This document shows positions 10,379 through 22,013 of a stretch of 64,000 bases of DNA, piece by piece. Under the pieces are notes generated by a model. It was not told the DNA's origin and did not search any database. It was given only the letters and a program-made list of their open reading frames with translations. Each line of letters opens with the position of its first letter. The stretch's first letter is position 1. Both the position numbers and the translations under genes were made by a program. Source of the stretch: Serripes groenlandicus (lineage: Eukaryota > Mollusca > Bivalvia > Cardiida > Cardiidae); contig JASEVX010000001.1 of assembly GCA_031761405.1 (NCBI GenBank), positions 111,719,643 to 111,783,642 on the forward strand, in the 5' to 3' direction.

Positions 10379-11154
10379 TAACCTCTAAGTCTCTAAGCAA
10401 CTTGAGATGTCAATCCATGGCTATTTTAATAGTAAAACGTTAATATCTATGCTTACTTAGAAGGTAGTTTAGCATACCAGTATTGTGTTTCACCATTAGA
10501 GGAACTATAGTTTCATTGTTGAACATTAAAAGCTCTCATTTCGATAACACATACCGTTATGAGATGGTTGAATGGTTCTGAACCAAATACGATCTCGAGG
10601 TGGGCCAAGTTTACATGTTCTACGAATACGTTAACTTAAGCAATGAATCTCTGTGTGTATATAAATAGTGCACAGTCGACTGTTGCGTGATTATTTTGCA
10701 AAACATGACAATTTAGATAACCATGTAATTGGATCGCAACACACGCAAAACTGACATTCGATGGGTTTTGTGTCCGGGAGAGATCCAGGTCAATCTGTGT
10801 CTCCGCGCAGTAACACCAGGATCTTTCCTGCTTGCCATGTGACCTATAATCGTGAATGACGCCTTACGACTGAATATACACGTATTTAATTTGATCGTAA
10901 GTACTTCTTAAATAGCTATACCTCCGAGGTTCGGGTTTCGCTTGACGTGACTCAATTCGAGGAGTCAGTGACGCAATCAGTCACGTGACCAATGCAGTTT
11001 GAAATGCATCAAGTAAATGTATTAACAAAAACATGTATTTCAAATCACGAATTATTCCTTGTAATTCAATGTGATAAACGATAAATGAATTATTCTATAA
11101 ACACCCTAAGGCAGATTTATACAGATAAAAATAAAAGAACTGATCCCTGCGCTT
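10379..11154. other. Unannotated interval
   Basis: A TATA-like tatataaata sits at 10658-10667. No downstream exon is convincing. Nothing else recognised. Confidence 0.3.
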
Positions 11155-11425
11155 TTATCGTCTGCTCTCATGCAAATTGCAAACACGATCGACTTTGAGT
11201 AGAAATATGCTTTGAGATCTATGCCCTCTGCCAAATGGAGGCAGACATAATTTCCCCCATGCACGGTCCATCAAGCAAGGCAAATCCTCGCCAGGGGATT
11301 CCATCCATTTGCAAATTAGCATAGAGCCTACTGTTTTTGGTCCGTGATAGAAACCAGACCTCGAGCCCACGATCGTGGGTTTTGTTTTGCGGTGTCAATG
11401 GAGCGGCCATTGTGCGCACATGTTT
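11155..11425. other. GC-richer palindrome and motif cluster, possible regulatory DNA
   Basis: More GC-rich than its surroundings and not like any repeat family here. It holds an octamer ATGCAAAT (11170-11177), a kappaB-like GGGGATTCC (11294-11302), the palindrome ATTTGCAAAT (11307-11316), a perfect 14 bp palindrome CCCACGATCGTGGG (11366-11379) and tgtgcgcaca near 11410. Open frames of 66-71 codons run on the minus strand but show no known domain. Could be an enhancer, a promoter or an unrecognised repeat. Confidence 0.25.
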
Positions 11426-11735
11426 TGGACAATTTGAAAGGTAGATCTATTGTAGCTTAGAGCGGATGAAACTTTCATCAATAAGTAACCCTTATCCCGC
11501 TATACGCATTTAAAGGCATTATAAGCTTATCAAAAAACAAAACAAAAAGTGTAAACCCATCTTTACAATAAATATTGGAGCGTGCCATTCTAGGTCTATA
11601 GTGTTGGCTTCTCGTAAATCAGTTATCAGCCTGTACTATCTAATGCATATGTAATAAACTTGTCGGTATGTCAACAGTGGCGATACCAGTCGCAGAAATG
11701 CACTGGGATTAGGATTAAAAAGTGTTCAATGGTGA

Positions 11736-11962
11736 GCCACGCTTCCGTATAGACGCTTTCGGACGCCACTGCAGAAGACGGCTTTTTGAAAACATAGTGA
11801 CAAAAGAAGAAATTGCACAAAACGTGCAATTTCTCCTTTTGCCACAATGTTTTCCACTTTTAGTCATAGGTTATCCATTTAATTATAGAGATTTTATATT
11901 TTTTGATAAAATATGTTCAAAGTCGTCTGCTGCAGAATTGTCGTATGAGGGACAGAGTTAAT
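11736..11962 (-). mobile_element. Family A MITE, left end damaged
   Basis: The hairpin gaaattgcacaaaacgtgcaatttc and right end gagggacagagTTAA are intact in layout. The left end reads ccacgcttccgtatagacgc, so the TTAACCCTTTCCC copy there has been lost. Confidence 0.75.
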
Positions 11963-13707
11963 CGTCACAGGCCACAATCTGGCGTATGTCAAACGTATTG
12001 CACGCACTTCCGTGTACCTGTTTTGTACAATGTTTATATAGATCAGCAATATCAGGCAAAACATTCCTCCGCTTCGACGTATCATTTGGGCCGCGTTTGA
12101 CGATTTTGGGTCTTACTGTATCTGCGTAACGGGATCATATGAAGGAAAGCTGTAGGGTTGACAGTTCTATTTGTATTGAAAAGATGCATGGATGAGATAA
12201 GTGCATGTACACGGACAATGAAGACACTGGTGATGTACTGAACGGTGCTGAACTCTAGAAAAAAAGATATAACAGTCCAAGTTTTAAAAATGTTTAAAAA
12301 ATGTCTTGAAATATTAGAAACATAATTCTGGGATAAAATAATAGTTTCACTTTCCAGTCCCAATAAACATCTAAATATTGATCGTTTAATAAATGCTTCA
12401 TTTTTACTGGGTATGTTAACCCAGTAAGCCAAATTTTGTACATTTTTATGACTTTCGATTGACAAAATAGTGTTGAACCACTTATTACTTACTTTTCTTT
12501 TTTGTCACTATTATAAATAGTTGCAGAAGTTTCAACATTTCAAAATGTTAATCACCATATGGAGTGGCACCTTTAAGCCCAAAGCGCGGCTAATATGTAG
12601 TTATGGGAGTGTCCAATCATTGAAGGAGACTTCTAGTTTTGAATCAGCTACTTTAACATCTTGGAACCGACCAGAGGAGACGCTAATGAGACCATTCGTT
12701 TGTACAGACTCACCTGAGCTACAGGAAGCTATTTTGACTGAAACCGCACAAATGCAACTTAAATTTATAGGATCTACTTATCACAAAATTATAAAAGAGG
12801 GATGAAGCTCAAAATGTTCTTTGGTGGCCCTCTTTTAATATATTTCAATGATTTAAATTATATGTAGCACTTTGAACAATTGAACTGAATGCTGTGGTAT
12901 CAGAAAGGGCAGGGGCGATGTCGAAACTTAAAATAAATTCTTCTCCTCTGAAATGCTTGTCTGATATATGATACTTTGGTTGAAATGATCATTGGGTGAC
13001 CCTCTACAAAACTGTTCAACAATATGCTAGTTCAATAATTGACTTTGCTGGAAGTTATTAAAATACAAGTAACACTTTTAAACTTTGAAGCAAAACAATA
13101 CTGTAAAATGTGACCATTTCAAATCTCAATAATCGCAATGGTTTCATGTTTAGAGTCTAGAAAAGTAAATACCTTTTTGTCTTGACTTGAATGTTTTAAA
13201 ATGTATAAAGTAAAAGGAAGTTCATGTTGCAATAGCGATACGCGTCCTTGTAGTTTGGACTCTGGCGCGAGGGAACATTGACATCTCTCTCAACCGTCGG
13301 TCTCGCGAGATATCATTGTTTTTCACGCGCCTCCTAGTAAACAACAATGTGACATACGTTCTATTCCATTTATACAATATACAGCAATGTAACATAACAG
13401 AAAAAACCCTATACAGTCATGCCAACATATGTTAAACCTTCATTGATACATATATTTGACGCATTTGAAAAAGCGAACATTTGAAAATATAATGATACAC
13501 TTATTTCCTCAATGTTCTAGACGTTGTTGAAATTTCACTTCCAGTTTTCAAGATATTGCATTTTAAATATTCGATAAAGCTTCGGAAGCTTTTTATGCAA
13601 TGTTCTTTCTGTTCTGCCAAATCGTTTTCGCTTGGTGTAAAAAGAATTTCAAGATATGGATTTACAACTTCTATTGGTATGCAATCTAGAGTGAAGAAAA
13701 CTTTCTT
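11963..13707. other. Unannotated interval with weak open frames
   Basis: Open frames at 12082-12465 (minus, 127 codons) and 12521-12805 (plus, 94 codons) show no recognisable domain, splice pattern or repeat match. Treated as chance. Confidence 0.3.
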
Positions 13708-13817
13708 TTCACAGATATCGTGTTCATTTTACTGGTACAACTGTTCACAGATATCGTGTTCATTTTACTGGTACTAATGTTCACAGATATCGTGTTCATT
13801 TTACTGGTACTAATGAT
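13708..13817 (+). repeat. Three-copy 36 bp tandem repeat
   Basis: ttcacagatatcgtgttcat...ggtactaatg starts at 13708, 13744 and 13780. The unit is a multiple of three and so stays open in one frame (SQISCSFYWY). Confidence 0.9.
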
Positions 13818-15344
13818 CAATTTCCATGTGGGAGAATATTCTCCAATATTGGGAGAAGCTATCATTTTTTGTAACTTTTTTCTGTTCAGCTAATTAGTGT
13901 CATCTGCCTATGAAATTGTAAATATTTTAAGTGATATCATTTTCATTGCTTCGAAATGTTGATCCGGTTTTGTCATTATCAATTAGATATACTTTTTAAT
14001 AGGAATAGAACATAATTGGTATCCATTTTGTCCTTGACGGCATCCGCACTTATCCGAGGAAAAGTCACAGTAAGCATTTCCTTGAAATCACCATTTAAAC
14101 AACCCTGCAGTTTCATTTAAAACATTCCGTTATCATTTTCAATATATCACACAGTTTGGGAGTTATTCTGTTGTGATACAAATGGGACTAAAACTGTAAA
14201 AAAAAAAAAGTATTGCGGTAGTTAATTAATTTTATTTAACTTTGCGGTTTACATTATATCCATAGAGCCTGTTTATTAGGAACTATTCATAACCTCGTGT
14301 GGGTGACTCACATGTTTACTGTTTCCCAAAAAAACCGGCCGAGCCAGGTGGCAGCAGTATATAAATAATGCAAGAAGCACACCAATATTTCTCACCAAAA
14401 GCATTGACCAACATATAACACTCGCGGTCCAGGGGACTTGGTTTTCTACGTAACGACGTTTTAATGTCCTTTTGGAGTCCCTTCACACAAACTGAGACTG
14501 AGAACTATCTAGTCCATACCTATCAATCATCCGGTATTAATAATGCAGGATTCCACAGCTTTTATAGTCAGAGTAAGGGCTTCAAGAGTCGCTTTAGAAA
14601 ATTAAATATTATGTTGGGAAAACCCGGGATTCCCTCAAATTGGGAATAACAATAACCTCCCATTGCGGGTTTAGCGGGACATTCGACCACATTTCGGTAG
14701 CAACACTATTCACTGATACGAATACTTATCCTTCCCCACATGCAGAAAACGTTTGACATTGCTGCAACAGAAGACTTAAACTTAAGTTCCCAAATGTTTC
14801 ATTCCCGTATTTTCAATACAGGCATCTCCTAAACTATCATAACTGGTAAAACGGTCAAACATGTGCTGCGTGTAAATGTTTTATGATGGCAACATAATTG
14901 TTATGGGCCGTCGTCTTATGTCAATTCGATACTGTCATTGTCATTGTAATTGACTAGTCGATTGCGGAAGCAGTATTCTGTATATTTGCATGGGCCATCA
15001 GGCAAAATACGCGTTCCCTTTATACATTAGACGGCTCGTTCCAGTCTAATTTCCAGTCGACATGTTTTAAGGACGCTCTGTTAATTACCTTAAAGAGACA
15101 TAAACTTGAAGAACCGTAATAGCCTGATTTGATTATTATACATAATAGTAAATTGGTTTTCTTATAATCGTGTTAACCTAATTAAGCCTAATCCACATCC
15201 ACTATTGTTCTTATTTTATACTTTAATTTTATCGTCCACGTGTTCATTTTGAAAAGAATATGGTGTAGATGATTTCAAGTGACATAACACCAGATATATA
15301 ATATACAGTAATATACACCAGATTAGGATGCCCTAATTCTTTAT
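13818..15344. other. Unannotated interval with a TATA-like site
   Basis: tatataaata at 14358-14367 follows a short GC-rich stretch (ccggccgagccaggtggcag), promoter-like but with no supported downstream gene. A weak family A end (ttatccttccccacatgcag, 14727) is also present. Confidence 0.3.
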
Positions 15345-15589
15345 TTAACCCTTTCCCACATACAGACGATTTCAGACGCCTCTGCAGTAGACGGCGTTTT
15401 GAAAACATAGTGACAAAAGAAGAAATTGCACAAAACGTGCAATTTCTCCTTTTGCCACAATGTTTTCCAATGTTGTTCTCAATGGTTATGCATTTAATTA
15501 TGGAGGTTTTCTATGTTTTGACTTTCAAAGTGGTCTGTATTCAAAGTGGTCTGTCTGCTGCAGATGTGTTGTATGTGTGGAAGTGTTAA
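15345..15589 (-). mobile_element. Family A MITE with short internal duplication
   Basis: TTAACCCTTTCCCACATACA to gtgtggaagtgTTAA, 245 bp. Perfect hairpin gaaattgcacaaaacgtgcaatttc. Near the right end caaagtggtctgtattcaaagtggtctg duplicates a 16 bp piece, which explains the extra length. Confidence 0.85.
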
Positions 15590-15696
15590 CGACCCCTCAG
15601 TAACGTTTTAACCGTGCTCAGTGTTGATCACAGATACATACGATAATAGTATCCATAGAAAGGACCAGTATTGGCCTCTACTTGAAAAGGAGACAC

Positions 15697-15877
15697 TTAA
15701 CCCTTTTCCACATACAACAAATCTGCAGCAGACGACTGAAAATAGTTTGGCAAAACTATGAAAAATCTCTCTGTAAATGAAAGTATAATAATTGAATAGA
15801 ATTGAAAACATAGTCGCAAAAGAAGGAGTTACAATGTTTGCTGCAGTCAACATGCGTCTGTATGAGGACACGAGTTC
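15697..15877 (+). mobile_element. Family A MITE with internal deletion
   Basis: The left end TTAACCCTTTTCCACATACA and inner ctgcagcagacgac are present. The hairpin is deleted (agaaggagttacaatgtttg) and the right end is cgtctgtatgaggacacgag. Confidence 0.7.
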
Positions 15878-16033
15878 ACGGATACACATCAGAAATGTTT
15901 AGTACACGGATTAGGGTTTGAATCCCTGTCCTTAAAGATTGACAGTCCTGCGTGAATGTGGGATTGGGTTAACTATCACGGATATCTTGTTCTAACCCTT
16001 TAAATGATTAGTCCGTATGGCAATATCTAGAGT

Positions 16034-16296
16034 TGAGTCGTCCCGCGAGAAAATCAACATTGTGGTCTCTGGGTAATGTATCGACCCGGATCAGCTAAAG
16101 CAATTTGCGCAGGCTAATCCGGACAGACACTTTTCGCCTCCTGTAGAATTTCTGTTTCAGGAATCATTACTCTATACATCTATCCCCCTGAGGCGAAATG
16201 TGTCGGCCCGGATTATCCCGCGCGGACTGCGCAGGCTGATCTGGGTCGAAACATTACGCAGAGCCAATACTGTTGGTTTTCTCGCGGGACGGCTCA
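16034..16296 (-). mobile_element. Family B MITE, full length
   Basis: 263 bp, tgagtcgtcccgcgagaaaa to ttttctcgcgggacggctca. The terminal repeats are almost perfect, with one substitution at the left. Confidence 0.85.
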
Positions 16297-17089
16297 AATT
16301 TTGTTTTTATCCTTTCCTTGATGCAGACTAGATTCGAAACCGCTAGAGCAGACACATTTTGGAAACAGAGACAATCGCTCCAAACGGACCATTTCACTTT
16401 TCCTTGCAGTATGTCTAAATGTCAATTCCAATTTCCAAACTTTGCATGCTTTATTGATGCTTTCAATGCAGACATAAACATACCAGGCATACTAGGTAGA
16501 GAGGCCACTTTAACAAGGCATTCATACGTTATGTTCAGATTAACTTTACACTCTGTAATACCGTTGTATATGTACCTACTTGAATTACCATTGATTTTAG
16601 TTTGGCTATATTTCGGTTCTACCAAATTTGGACACAGTCATTTAAACAACATCGTCGTCATTACGAGCCAGTTCGCGTACAAGGTATTGTGAAATTTAAT
16701 TGACCAAGGTCCATTGTACTAAACACATAGATAAACACGGTACGCTCGTCTGTCTGTCTGTTTAATTATGATTGATAAGGGTATAAAGCCGTTTTCAACA
16801 ACTAAACATCAGTATATCACTGCGGCCATTTAACCTACCCATGTGTTTCCTGTTTTTTTCTCACGAGTTCTCCACGCAACCAGTACATTTTAAGCAACGG
16901 GCTGCTTTTCCAAATAGTCGTGTGTTAGAGAAACTGGGTAATACGAACATTCGCGAATGAACCCTGTCAATCTATTTGTTGAGTTCAGTGGACCGATTGA
17001 TGTAATCAGAGTCCTGGGTCAAATGACTTGCACAATAAATCGGCAAAGCTGTTGAGACGCATAATTTTGACCTCGCCATTTCAAACCCG
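16297..17089. other. Unannotated interval
   Basis: A 139-codon frame at 16273-16692 starts inside the family B end and shows no domain. ttttatcctttccttgatgcagac at 16309 may be a worn family A end. Confidence 0.3.
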
Positions 17090-17255
17090 TTAACCCTTTA
17101 CAACATACAGCAATTCTGCAGCAGACGACTTTGAAATTTTCTCCACAAAAACACAGAAAATCTCAATAAATGTTATACTTACGGACAAAAGTTGACGCAA
17201 TAACAGCAAACGACTTTTATTGCGTCAAAATGCGTGTGCAGGTGCAAAGGGTTAA
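17090..17255 (+). mobile_element. Family A MITE, shortened
   Basis: TTAACCCTTTACAACATACA to ggtgcaaagggTTAA, 166 bp. The hairpin portion is deleted, leaving acgcaataacagcaaacgac. Its left end matches the variant ends of the elements at 55231 and 55455. Confidence 0.8.
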
Positions 17256-17314
17256 AACGCGAATAATAAGTCATCGTTTAAATAAAAACTGCTATAATAA
17301 TACTGTATTTAATT

Positions 17315-17388
17315 TTTTACTATAGAGAGTCTATTGTCAAAATGTTTTCAAAGTCGTCTGCTACAGATCCGTTGTATGTCGAAAATGT
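17315..17388 (-). mobile_element. Family A end fragment
   Basis: atgttttcaaagtcgtctgc followed by tacagatccgttgtatgtcg is the end third of a family A copy without TTAA. Confidence 0.5.
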
Positions 17389-18212
17389 CAGCGAATTTAG
17401 CCGTACAAAGGGTTTCAGAAAGTATCGAGAGAGAAACCTCTGTGTGGACAGGACAACGACACAATAATAACAGACATGCTTTTAGCAGTTCTGAGTCATG
17501 CAATGAATTATTTAATCCAGTGTTATTGATACTGGAAGACAAGTCACAAATCATTAACGGAAAAAACTGTATCCTTCAAATGCTTTATTAATAATTCATC
17601 CAGTGTGCGTCAAAACGAACCCTACATCTAAATCACCGAATGTGAAGAGCATGATTTCACCGCAAGGGCTAACTTGTTGACTCTGTAACGTGATGATATG
17701 TATGGTCAATATGCGTAAAACTGAAGGGGCTACAGTTCAAGTTTTTTGTCAAAAGGTACATGCAGGTGGGAATTACATGACGACGGACGTTGAAGGCTCG
17801 TATATACGTAGATGCAATACAATGCCAAAATCGTAGAATGCGTCTCATCTTTGTCCATGATCATTTACTGTCTAATTTGTTTTGAAAAAAGGGAATGGAC
17901 ATTCTGGAAACAGCATGTAACACATGCATTCATGGCTGTGCATAAACTATAAACTATGTTTTCCTTCTGTCTTTTTTTCTCTCTTCCTTACATTCATTTT
18001 CTGTATTTCAGTGTTGAATTGATTTCCTTATTCCCAGTTTTGTTGCACTCTGAACACGATGCATACATCGATCTATTCTTGTCACCATTGAGAGCTTTTA
18101 TATATGCACTGCGTCTAGCGATTAATACATCTGCTAACAGTGAAGACCCAGGCGAGCCTATGCATCCGATCAGTCTCACCAGCGCATTCACCACCCATCT
18201 ACGTGAACGTTA
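17389..18212. other. Unannotated interval
   Basis: No gene recognised. The stretch 18110-18210 (agtgaagacccaggcgagcc) resembles short pieces at 5167, 55190 and 56150. Confidence 0.3.
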
Positions 18213-18459
18213 CGAGGGCTTGGCGTGAAACGGTTTTAACTAAAGTTGGTATTTTTTTTACCAAGGTTAATCCCCTCGCCATAAAGTATTTATAAGCGTT
18301 AACTCATTTTTCTTTGTAAACAATGGAAATTTAGGTGTCATTGCTCGTTTTGAGCAATGACACCTAAATTTTCATTGTTTTCAAAGGGCTAAAAATTACC
18401 CCTAAACAGGGGTTTTCATAATAGGTTTTTAGTTACAACCGTTTCACGCCAAGCCCTCG
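18213..18459 (+). mobile_element. Family E palindromic MITE, full length
   Basis: 247 bp. Terminal repeats CGAGGGCTTGGCGTGAAACG and its complement; inner partners include caatggaaatttaggtgtca and tgacacctaaattttcattg. The loop lies between gctcg and gagc near 18350. No coding capacity. Confidence 0.88.
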
Positions 18460-18511
18460 ATTAGTCCTAAATACATCCTTTGACAACAACTACAGCAGTA
18501 TCTCACTTCGC

Positions 18512-18705
18512 TTTACCCTTTCCTACATACAGCAAATCTGCAGCAGACAACTTTGAAACATAGTGACAAAAACCTGTAAATCTCCATAAAAGTTAGCTTA
18601 ATTGTTAAATAAAGTTGAAAACATTGTGGCCAAAGGAGAAATTGCTCATTAAAATTCGTCTGCTGCTATTGCGTCAAAATGTGTCTGCAGGTGGGAAAGG
18701 GTTAA
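18512..18705 (+). mobile_element. Family A MITE, right hairpin arm deleted
   Basis: taccctttcctacatacagc at left and gtgggaaagggTTAA at right. ggccaaaggagaaattgctcat jumps directly to aaaattcgtctgctg, so one hairpin arm is missing. Confidence 0.8.
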
Positions 18706-18827
18706 ATCAAAATTACCTTTCGTATATTCCCGTGGGACGAAGCGCATGCTGTGTATTGTCAGTAACGAATACAACTTGATTGTATTGTATTATATTGTAT
18801 TGCTTAATCCGCACATTCCGAATTTCC

Positions 18828-18926
18828 ATATATGTCGTATAATTCCATCAATGTTTTCAAGTCTATACCTTCATTTATAGAGAATTAGTCAGCTGCTGCA
18901 GATTGGTGTATACGGGAAAAAGTTAA
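18828..18926 (-). mobile_element. Family A end fragment
   Basis: ccatcaatgttttcaagtct, tttatagagaattagtcagctgctgcagattg and gggaaaaagTTAA represent the terminal part of the element. Confidence 0.55.
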
Positions 18927-20043
18927 TACACATAAACCCCTTTAGAGTGGATGATAGTAGTAATACTTTTAGACTTTTAGACAAACAAGAGAAATGTTGG
19001 GAGAAGAGAACATACTCATAACTGTTCATTCTTTTTACACAATACATAGAAAGGACGACTGCTTTAAAGACGTCAAAATAGGTTCTTACAGCCGAAAGAG
19101 GAAGTGCAGGCTGAGAATTTCTTTACGGAGGGAGAATTAGTTTAATTTCACAAGGAAGACAGTATGCCTTGAAACGACAATAACCATTAACTATTCGCTA
19201 ATAGGGCATTTTTTTGTAATTGTAATGTTTAGACATTTCTGCAACAGATACTTTCCTGAATAAAACATTTCTTTAATCCTTTACATATGAAATATCAGCA
19301 GCCGACAAAAAACAAAGAGCGCAAACAAAAAAGACATGTTTGGAAAAGGCGGCTTATAGATAATTCATAAACGTATCCTTCCATTCAATCTCAAAATTAA
19401 AATTTCGTTTTGTATATAGATTCCACTTTCTCTTTTTCTACTGAGGTTTTCAATTTGTAAGATTCTAAATGATCGTTAACCACCTGAAGGCAATTGCGAC
19501 CAGTCAGTGAAGAGACTAAGCTGGATCAAGTTACACAGAGAAATCCAGACTCTTCTGAGCAAAACAAAAATAAACAGAAATAAATACAAATAAAATGGTA
19601 CACGGGCCTAATACTCTATAACTCTGAAACGTTCTCTGTGCTCAGAAAGGAACTCTATGCTCCAAAAATGGTTCCAAGAATCTTATTGCTACTGACAAGT
19701 CAGAAGTCAGAGGACAGTGTATCATTTTATATAGTTTTCGAGCTGGATGGCATAGATGCACAATCAGATGTATATCTTCACTTACCATTGGTTGAATACC
19801 CATAAGTACGTAAATAGGTCAAACTTCCTGGTCAATACACGAGTGTATGAAGCGAGCGGGGGCGGTTATGTGCTTTGTGGTTCTTATATTGATATATAAT
19901 ACGGATATTGAATTATTAATTGACCTGTTAGATCAAAGCTATATATAATATAGTAATTGTGTGATAGATACAAACACTCAGTGTAGTACTTTAGCGAAAT
20001 TTTCTGACCAAAAAGGCCTTAGTCGTTTACCTGATACGCATTG
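18927..20043. other. Unannotated interval
   Basis: A possible family A relic (ttctttaatcctttacatatg) lies at 19271. aaggcaattgcgaccagtcag at 19488 resembles 32038, perhaps a further old repeat. No gene seen. Confidence 0.3.
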
Positions 20044-20290
20044 GACTGCCTCGGTGGTGTAGTGATAGACCGTCCGACTCGAATTCGGGAGGTCGCGGGT
20101 TCAATCCCCGGCCGGGTCACAACGAAGACTTTAAACTAATGGATGTCCCTCCTTGTCGCTCAGTGTTGTAGGGTAAGCATCAATACTGTCTCGATGTTGT
20201 CAGGATAGATGGACCAGTAGTACTGGTAACTTACTCAGGAAACACAGCGATATAAATGAACATTGTTGAAAGCGGAAATAACAACCATGC
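20044..20290 (+). mobile_element. SINE S1, most complete copy
   Basis: The tRNA-like head at 20048-20120 has the A-box-like ggtggtgtagtgatagaccg and B-box-like gcgggttcaatccccggccg. The body has aaagactttaaactaatgga, cctccttgtcgctcagtgtt, gtcaggatagatggaccagt and agtactggtaac. The 3' end is acattgttgaaagcggaaataac. It would be Pol III transcribed. The acceptor ends do not pair, so it is not a functional tRNA gene. Confidence 0.82.
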
Positions 20291-20911
20291 AAGCAAACAA
20301 ACTTAACGAAATTCTCTTTCACGTGTACCTGTTAAGATCTTTTACAGGGTCTGCTGTCATTGAAACAGAATATACTTAAAAAAATCTGTAAATTGATTAG
20401 TATATTTGCAGGAAATTTAATTTTAAAATAAATAATATCCTGATATTAAAAGATATAGCTTATTTCCACACATTGATGCATGTTGAAAACGTTGTGGCAC
20501 ATGCTCAATTAGAAGTTAAGTTTTAACACTGTGTTGAAAATATTGTGTGGACAAACATCCGCTTCAGATTGTATCTAGTGGGTAGTGTAATTGCAGATGG
20601 CAATGTGTTTAAATATTAAATATTGGTCTTTCAATTTCCAATCTCAATGTTGTTTTCTCCTTGGACAGATCGCTACGTTTGGAACCACTCTTTGTGTGCA
20701 CAATGCTCATGCGAATGAATAATTTAAATTTATACATAGCCTTCCATCAGATTCGTTCTCGAATTACCCAAGTATTTCGGATTGATTTTTCCGATGACCA
20801 CTTGAGAAAAAATAGTGTTTATTCATCCAACCAAGAGTGCTGTTACACGTTAACAACAATGATGATAAAATCGACTGGGCATCGGTGATTATGATTTCGA
20901 TGGTATCATTT
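20291..20911. other. Unannotated interval
   Basis: tgttgaaaacgttgtggcac at 20480 is a faint family A core. No gene. Confidence 0.3.
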
Positions 20912-21184
20912 GCAACCATTTCCCATATACAAACCATCTGTAGAAGACAACAATTATACAAGTTTTAAGTTGTTTGACGCCAAGCCCTCGATATATGAAC
21001 ACATCTAGGCATAACAATAGAGAACATCTCAATAAATTAAAATATTATCTTTGAAAAGAGTTCAAAACATTTTAGCTCGGGAAGAAATTGTTTATCAGGA
21101 GCAATTATTCTTCTTGCCCAAAACAGTTTTAAAACGTTGTCTGCTGAAATATTAATGTACTTGATTATGCATGTTGGTAAAACT
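20912..21184 (+). mobile_element. Decayed family A element containing a family E end fragment
   Basis: A worn family A left end (accatttcccatatacaaac, gtagaagacaac) and core (gggaagaaattgtttatcag, tgtctgctgaaat) surround tgtttgacgccaagccctcg at 20971-20990, the terminal repeat of family E without the rest of E. Either E inserted and was mostly deleted, or the two recombined. Confidence 0.5.
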
Positions 21185-21346
21185 TCACAACCTATGATAC
21201 GATCATCTGGTAATCAATAATTCTGATTATGTAGACGATTTTATCTTAAGTCTCTCTAACCGTCTGCATGAAATCCTTAGCAACCAGAAATACACCTAAT
21301 GGTCAAACACCGCCACCCTATGGCTGCTTCGTTTTAAACAGTGCAT

Positions 21347-21374
21347 ATATTATTGAAGGCCATATGAAAATAAG

Positions 21375-21417
<43 letters not shown>

Positions 21418-21512
21418 TTAATATCTTTATTTTTTGAAGGTAACATCTAAGACACATACAGACAATTTAACAATGGCTATACATATCTTATTTTCATATG
21501 GCCTTCAATAAT
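21347..21512. repeat. 31 bp inverted repeat flanking LINE tail
   Basis: tattattgaaggccatatga...taagatat at 21347-21377 recurs in perfect reverse complement at 21482-21512. The left arm lies outside and the right arm inside the LINE 3' untranslated region, with the (AAT)n tail between them. Confidence 0.85.
21379..21417 (+). repeat. (AAT)n microsatellite, the LINE 3' tail
   Basis: About 13 units. Read on the minus strand this is (ATT)n directly after an AATAAA-like signal at 21426-21431, as expected for the tail of a non-LTR retrotransposon. Confidence 0.85.
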
Positions 21513-21661
21513 ATAACACACACAAACATTACATTTAACAACATGCAAATTTCAATGAAAAATTATGGCATGAAGTACAAATATAATTAATTTTCAATCA
21601 TGTGAAGATACTCCAAACACAATTCTTAACATAATATTATCGGCAAGTAATCAAGATAGTG

Positions 21662-21862
21662 TTAGTATGGAACCTTTTCCAGAAGATATTTCTTATAATT
21701 CCGTTTGAATGATACAATATATGTTGAGGGCTTTATATGTGATGGACTGCTATTCCAGACTTTAAAACCAAAATATGTAAATGAATTTAACATGTAATTT
21801 GTTTTAGGTTTGTAGGTCAATGCTAAATTGTTATTGGATTGTGTGAGCGTAGAGTGTGATAT
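21662..21862 (-). pseudogene. Reverse transcriptase C-terminal remnant
   Basis: 66 codons and a stop (complement of 21662-21664), closed upstream by an in-frame TAA at 21863-21865. The peptide contains YFGFKVWNSSPSHIK, then SFKRNYKKYLLEKVPY at its end. The pattern G-x-K-x-W-N-S-x-P...F-K-x-x-x-K-x-Y-L is typical of the C-terminal tail of non-LTR retrotransposon ORF2. The catalytic domain is absent, so the copy is dead. Family recognition is from memory of the motif, not a search. Confidence 0.7.
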
Positions 21863-22013
21863 TTATTTTGCGAAAATATTAAAATGTCATTCATGAATAT
21901 TGTGAACGGTTTTGTAAATCAGCAAGGCGGTGTGATAGCGACACCTATCGTCAACAGACAGCTAATGTAAGTCATGTAAGCTATAGAGTCGTCTGCTTTT
22001 TTTTTTAAAAAAG

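Larger units (their letters stand above)
21379..21862 (-). mobile_element. 5'-truncated non-LTR retrotransposon (LINE), 3' end
   Basis: On the minus strand a coding remnant (21862-21662) is followed by a ~230 bp untranslated region, an AATAAA signal (complement of 21426-21431) and an (ATT)n tail. The 5' part is missing, as is usual for LINE insertions. A clade cannot be assigned from so short a piece; the tail motif is common in Jockey- and CR1-like elements. Confidence 0.7.

Noticed and set aside
12082..12465. 127-codon minus-strand open frame
   Set aside because: No recognisable domain or splice context; consistent with chance in AT-rich DNA.
12521..12805. 94-codon plus-strand open frame
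   Set aside because: Composition looks somewhat protein-like, but no family match comes to mind, and there are no supporting neighbours or clear splice sites.
14358..14367. TATA-box promoter
   Set aside because: tatataaata is expected often in AT-rich DNA, and the 61-codon frame downstream has no support.
16273..16692. 139-codon plus-strand open frame
   Set aside because: It starts inside the terminal repeat of a family B MITE and shows no domain.
20048..20120. Possible tRNA gene
   Set aside because: A and B boxes are present, but the acceptor strands do not pair and the sequence continues into a SINE body shared with other copies.
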